From positions 25,128,744 through 25,192,743 of the forward strand of contig OX637393.1 in NCBI GenBank assembly GCA_951799425.1: a DNA stretch of 64,000 nucleotides, read 5' to 3'. The notes under the pieces are model-generated. The model was given only the letters and a program-made list of their open reading frames with translations, did no database searches and was not told the DNA's origin. Below, piece after piece: positions 59,325-64,000 of the stretch; the stretch's first letter is position 1; every line of letters begins with the position of its first letter. A program made the translations under genes and the position numbers. This DNA comes from Ilex aquifolium. Lineage: Eukaryota > Streptophyta > Magnoliopsida > Aquifoliales > Aquifoliaceae.

Positions 59325-59560
59325 TATTTTAATGCTTTCTATGTGATGATCAATTGGTCATTGTATATTTATATATTAGAGGTAATTCGTGCATGAAGAC
59401 ACAGTAAAAATTTAAGAGGGATGTTGGTGACCGTTAGATGAACTTATTGAAACTTGTCTTGTTTTATATTATAGATTTAATGCTTCCCATGTGAAGATCA
59501 ATTGGTCATTGTATATTTATATGCTAGTCATAACCCATGCCTGAAGGCACGATAGAACAA
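59325..59560. repeat. Direct repeat of about 80 bp
   Basis: 'gatcaattggtcattgtatatttatat' occurs at about 59348 and 59497 with matching flanks ('taatgctt.c.atgtga.gatc' before, 'catgaaggcac'-like after), spaced by about 149 bases. A local duplication. Confidence 0.8.
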
Positions 59561-59906
59561 AAAATTCGAGTTCTAAAAAATCGATATCACTATATTAAAT
59601 AATAATTTTTCTTTCCTTCATTTATTTGATTAAATCATTCAAAATTTATTTTTACCCATTATTTTCTTAAAGATATTGACAAAATTTTCTCGAAATATGT
59701 AACTCGATAAATTTTTTTAACAGATCTATACTATCGTGTATGGATAATATCTGAAATAAAAATTATGTTAAATTATAAATTAATCAAATATTAAATGGTT
59801 GAGTATGTGATAAAAATGAGTGATGTGATGGTTTTGGGGGGAGGGAAATGTATAGGGAATAAAATTCAACTTTCTATGTATTTTATTATATATATTTGTA
59901 TAGATG

Positions 59907-61214
59907 TAAGAGAAATTTCATCCAGATCTCTTGTAGTTAGGTCTAAATTCAATGACATCTCCTTTCGATTTTGAAATTTTATTGTCTCTCTCTGTTAGTG
60001 ATTGTCGGGTTACACCGTTAACGATAATGGTTGATTTATAGAAATATCCCCGAGTATTTTATAGGGTAAATTTTATCCACACCCCTTATAAATAAACCTA
60101 ACTTTAACAACACCCCCTGTAAATAGACCTAACTTTAACAACACCCTCTCTTGATTCTGAAATTTCAATGCACTCCCTTTTAATTCTATTATATTAGCCT
60201 TTATTTTGATCAATTTAATATTCAATTTTATCAAATTAATTTTCTTTATTTAATTTAAACTAAATTAACATTTCATCTCATCAAATCAAATCAACGCAAA
60301 AATGATATTTAATTTTATCAAATTAGTATTTAGTTATATTAATTTAATATTTCATTTCATCAAATTAATATTATTTCTTTAATTTATATTAAGTTATTAT
60401 TTTTTTTATCAAATCAACATCAAATTGACATTCAATTTTATTAAATTAAACTATTTAATTTATTAAATAGAATATTAAATTCCATTAATTTAAAATTTAA
60501 CCTTATCAAATTAATGACATTTCTTTAATTTAACATCAAATGAACATTCAATTTTATTAAAACAATATTCAAATTTATTCAATTAACATTAAATTCAATC
60601 AAATTAATACTAAATTAATATTTAATTTAATCAAATTAAAACTAAATTAATATTTAAATTTATCAAAATTAAGATCAAATTTATTCAATTAATATTAAAT
60701 TTTATCAAATAATTTTAAATTTTATATATGAAGTATGATGTGTGAGGAGCAGTCAGACGATGTTGTGGAGGACATATGATACCAGAGGAATTAGAAATTG
60801 ATGAGATTTGGACATTGATTTTATCAATTGTAATTTTTATTACAGAAAAATTATTTTTAACTATAACAATTATTATGATAAAAAATATAAAAACTTGATT
60901 ATGTAACCAAATGAGTGATAATATGATGACTAATATTAGAACAAAGTTATAATACAACGTTTTAAAATAAAAAATTCATTGGGATAATATAATGATTGAA
61001 ATTATGTTTGGTGACTGGCTAGCGCATATATAATAGAGAAAGAATTGATGACATTTTAGTCTATTTACATAATAAAAGATAATTTTAGTATTTTTACAAA
61101 ATATTTAGTTAAATAATTATTTTATCTACTGATAGAGACAAAAATTATTGTCATAGGGGTCGTCATTGAATTTAGACTCAACTACATGGTGTTTAGATGA
61201 AACTTTCCCTAGAT
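59907..61214. mobile_element. Non-autonomous TIR element with AT-rich core (about 1.3 kb)
   Basis: The left end (agagaaatttcatccagatctcttgtagttaggtctaaattcaatgaca from 59909; positions only to about 59957) is mirrored by 61157-61214, where the complement reads aaagtttcatctaaacacc, gttgagtctaaattcaatgacga. Terminal repeats of about 80 bases with ~75-80% match suggest a Mutator-like MITE. The interior is dominated by the G-poor block 60180-60720. Confidence 0.65.
60180..60720. repeat. G-poor AT-rich repeat block
   Basis: Made of loosely repeated 'atcaaattaat', 'attcaattttat' and 'aatatttaat' words. G is almost absent on the plus strand through about 540 bases, while C is scattered. No ORF. Confidence 0.8.
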
Positions 61215-61254
61215 ATGATATACTATGTCTTCGATCTTTGTACTATATATACGT

Positions 61255-64000
61255 GGGTAATGCTATTGGGACCTAATTTTTAGACCTAAATAGGTGACCT
61301 GATGATGTGGCAGCTGAGGTGTCCTTACCAACTCAGCAAATTAAGCCACTTAATTTCTTAAAAAAAAAAAACTTAAAAAATCAACAACTTAAAAAAATTT
61401 GATTTCATCAAAAAAATCAGCCCTCTTTTCACATTCTCTCTCCCCGAACCAAGCACACTTTCTTCCCCAAAGCCCTAAAATTTCTCCTCCTCTTGAACCG
61501 CATGAACAACGAGCTTCTTCACCGGAAAAACCCACCTGAACGACGAGCCACAAGCAGTAAACCGATTCATTCTTCATATTTCTTCATAGCCACAAGTAGT
61601 AAACGACGAGCCACGAGCCACAAGCCACAAGCAGTAAACATCTTACGACGAGCCGTTCTCTTCCTTCTTCATCTCATTGTCCCGAACATCTGTCGAAATT
61701 GACTCCACCATAGTCGGCTCTACAGTACGTGAATTTCATTTTATTTATTTTCTTGATAGTAATTGGAGGTTGATTCAATTTGTTTTTTATTGTTTTATTT
61801 CTAATTATTTATTTTGATTTATATATATATACACAAACAAATGTTTGATTTATAGATTTGTCAACCGTCATTATAAATTTTTCACATCAGCTGGTTTTTC
61901 GAATTCATTAAATCAGCAGCAGCAGCTAGCTCAGTATTTTGTTCGACCATGGACTACTACTGTTCACGTAACTATTTAGTCAGTCTGCTACCCACCAAAT
62001 CTTGCTTTGTTCCGCAGACTTACATGGGTTGGCATCATTGATGCTCTTTGAATGGTTTAAAGAGAAGTTGCAAGCAAGATTTCTTTGGAAAAGCTACCCA
62101 TCACTTTATTTTTAAAGTACCCTCTTAAAGTTCTTTTATTATATAAGGAGCAATGTTTATGTCCTCCCCTACTCTCTTTATAATTTTGTTTTTTAATAAA
62201 ATTTGCCCTATATGGGTTTAACTTAATATAGTTTTGTTCTTTTATTATATATGTCAACCGCAAAAAAAAAAATCATTTCCTTTTGCTGGTTATTTTGGAG
62301 CTTAAATAAATTTCTTTTGTTATGGTGTTCAGGCATATTTTGCGTTAGACAAAATTCTGGTTAATCAACAAAGCACGTGTTGCAGTAAAATTTTATTACA
62401 ATGGAAGGTGAATCTTCAAGTAGTTGATAGAAGAAAATGTTGTGACTGAAATGATGAATGTAGTTGATGTAGACGAGCCTAAGGTTGGGATGATGTTCGA
62501 AAGTTATAAACAGTTGCTTGAGTATTACACGGGTTATGGTAAGCGGTTAGGGTTCCCAGTGAAGATAAGATCATCAACAAAAGGGGATGATGGTGAGTTG
62601 AAATACGTGACTATTGCTTGTTCTCGATCAGGCAAGTCAAAGTCCACTTCCAAAAATCCATTGAAGCCGCAACCAAGCATAAAAGTAGGTTGTAAGGCTA
62701 AGGTCCTAGCAATTTTGTGTGCAGATGGAAAGTGGCGACTGAACACTGTCATGCTTGATCATAACCATGAGTTGAGTCCAAGCAAAGCCCGATTTTTTCG
62801 ATGCAATCGAGTGATGAGACCACATGTGAAAAGGAAGCTTGAATTGAACGATCGAGCGGGAATTAGACTAAATAAAAATTTCACCTCGTTTGTAGTTGAA
62901 GCTGGGGGGCATGAAAATATCTCCTTTTTAGAGAAGGATTGTAGAAACTATATTGAGAAAATAAGGCGGTTACGGCTCGGAGAAGGAGATGCCTCTGCAA
63001 TACAAAAGTATTTCTTAAAGATGCAAGCTGAAAATGCAAATTTCTTTTATACAATGGATTTGGATGATGAGGGTTGGTTAAGGAATTTGTTTTGGGCTGA
63101 TGCGAGGAGTAGGGCAGCATATCAAGAATTTGGTGATGTTATTACATTTGATACTACATATTTGACAAATAAGTATGACATGCCCTTTGCTCCATTTGTA
63201 GGTGTTAATCATCACGGGCAATCGACTTTGCTTGGATGTGGTTTGATCTCCAGTGAAGACATAGAAACATTTACTTGGTTGTTTCAATCGTGGCTTGCAT
63301 GTATGTCTTGGAAAGCTTCACATGCCATAATTACCGATCAAGACAAAGCCATGCAAAAAGCAGTTGAGATTGTTTTTCCTAATGCTAAACATCGATGGTG
63401 CTTATGGCACATCATGAAGAAATTGCCTGAAAAGTGAGAGGTTATGAGCAGTATGAATCCATCAAATATTTCTTGCAAAGGGCCGTTTATGATTCATTAA
63501 GTTGTACTGAATTTGAAGAAAGTTGGAATGGAATGATTGAAAAGTATATGCTACATAATAATGATTGGCTGAGTGGGTTGTACAATGAGAGGCGTCGTTG
63601 GGTGCCGATCTTTGTGAAAAACATTTTTTGGGCGGGAATGTCTACCACACAACGAAGTGAGAGTATGAACTCATTCTTTGATGGCTATGTCAACTCTAAG
63701 ACTACCTTGAAACAATTTGTCGAACAATATGAAAATGCATTGAAAAGTAAGGTGGAAAAGGAGAGCCAGGAAGAATGTAAGTCTGTATCTTCGCAAGTCC
63801 CTTGTGTAACCCATTATAACATGGAGAAACAAGTTCAAAGAGTCTACACTATCTCAAAATTTAAGGAGTTCCAAAGCGAATTGACAGGGAAGATGTATTG
63901 TGATTTGACTGCAGTCAAAGTGGAAGGTTTGATTTCTGAATACGACGTATCTGAGGATATCATGATTGAGGAGAAAAGAAAGAGTGCAAATTTCAAGGTT
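61255..64000 (+). mobile_element. Mutator-like element with FAR1-type transposase (5' part)
   Basis: Starts gggtaatgctattgggac (61255), a wording typical of the ends of plant MULEs that carry FAR1-like transposases, followed by 'gatgatgtggcagctgaggtg'. The transposase reading frame begins at 62401 and runs past the window end. The right end and the target duplication are outside. 61255-62400 is non-coding leader, possibly with an intron. Confidence 0.6.
62401..64000 (+). pseudogene. FAR1/MULE transposase-like gene with two frameshifts, partial
   Basis: Likely start ATG 62401 (MEGESSS), then one base appears missing near 62421-62424 before LIEENVV. FAR1 DNA-binding domain: FESYKQLLEYYTGYGKRLGF (62499) to DHNHELSPSKARFF (62758), with the Cys and His of its zinc site (VGCKAK, HNHEL). 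MULE transposase domain: ITFDTTYLTNKYDMPFAPFV (63140), IITDQDKAM (63329), RWCLWHIMKKLPEK (63393). A missing base at about 63434-63436 makes a TGA stop; the other frame then continues RGYEQYESIKYFL to the window end. DDE residues D (FDTTY) and D (TDQD) are present. The C-terminal SWIM zinc finger would lie beyond 64000. A sequencing error at either site is possible. Confidence 0.8.

Noticed and set aside
62534-63287. Minus-strand ORFs across the FAR1-type gene
   Set aside because: Shadows of the well-conserved sense frame.

Overview
This is plant nuclear DNA, most likely from a eudicot with a repeat-rich genome. The evidence is a spliced plant-type gene with a 5.5 kb intron, Athila/Tat and chromovirus Ty3-type retrotransposons, plant LINEs, a tRNA-derived SINE, hAT and Mutator-like DNA elements, and a FAR1-type MULE transposase. 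There is no CRISPR array, operon or bacterial feature. I see one confidently intact host gene, the uS17 ribosomal protein of the mitochondrial type at 51637-57486. Nearly everything else is transposable element, mostly decayed and nested.

Layout. 1-4144: the 3' end of a Tat-like LTR element. It carries a broken antisense accessory ORF (split by a 411-bp hAT-like MITE), a polypurine tract and a 3' LTR. 4591-8770: a 5'-truncated LINE between two 91-bp copies of its target. 9370-10555: an old ~600-bp tandem duplication. 11014-13491: a 2.5 kb LTR.

14155-43258 is a nested stack inside one old Athila element (D). D's 5' LTR was hit by solo LTR I (14380-18455, TSD tacac), and I was hit by solo LTR B (15189-17766). 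D's gag/protease region was hit by a Tekay/Del-like chromovirus C (21510-28238, TSD aggcc), which itself holds a Copia-like solo LTR J (24155-25455, TSD ggaac). D's protease was hit by a second Athila element E (28353-42139, TSD tatag/tatac), which holds solo LTR H (36082-38298, TSD gatct). D ends at 43258 inside reverse transcriptase, against LTR F. At the gag junctions of C and J and the protease junction of E, taking out the insertion and one TSD copy brings the reading frame back together, which supports the order of events.

43259-48200 holds LTRs F and G and remnants. 48780-51495 is a cluster of fold-back and terminal-inverted-repeat elements. 51637-57486 is the ribosomal protein gene, whose intron has collected a SINE and a LINE fragment. 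57934-61214 contains MITE-like elements and a G-poor AT-rich block. 61255 to the window end is a Mutator-like element whose FAR1-type transposase carries two apparent 1-base frameshifts.

The most unusual item is a 136-codon open ORF at 38455-38865, in the pol-to-3'-LTR interval of Athila element E. It looks like the small cysteine-rich nucleic-acid-binding protein of betaflexiviruses (basic KRRRAKR stretch, then CxxC and H, and an acidic tail). It is open although the surrounding gag-pol is full of stops. A second cross-cutting pattern is that several different LTRs each contain a short array of perfect palindromes centred on ACCGGT, with different flanks in each LTR.
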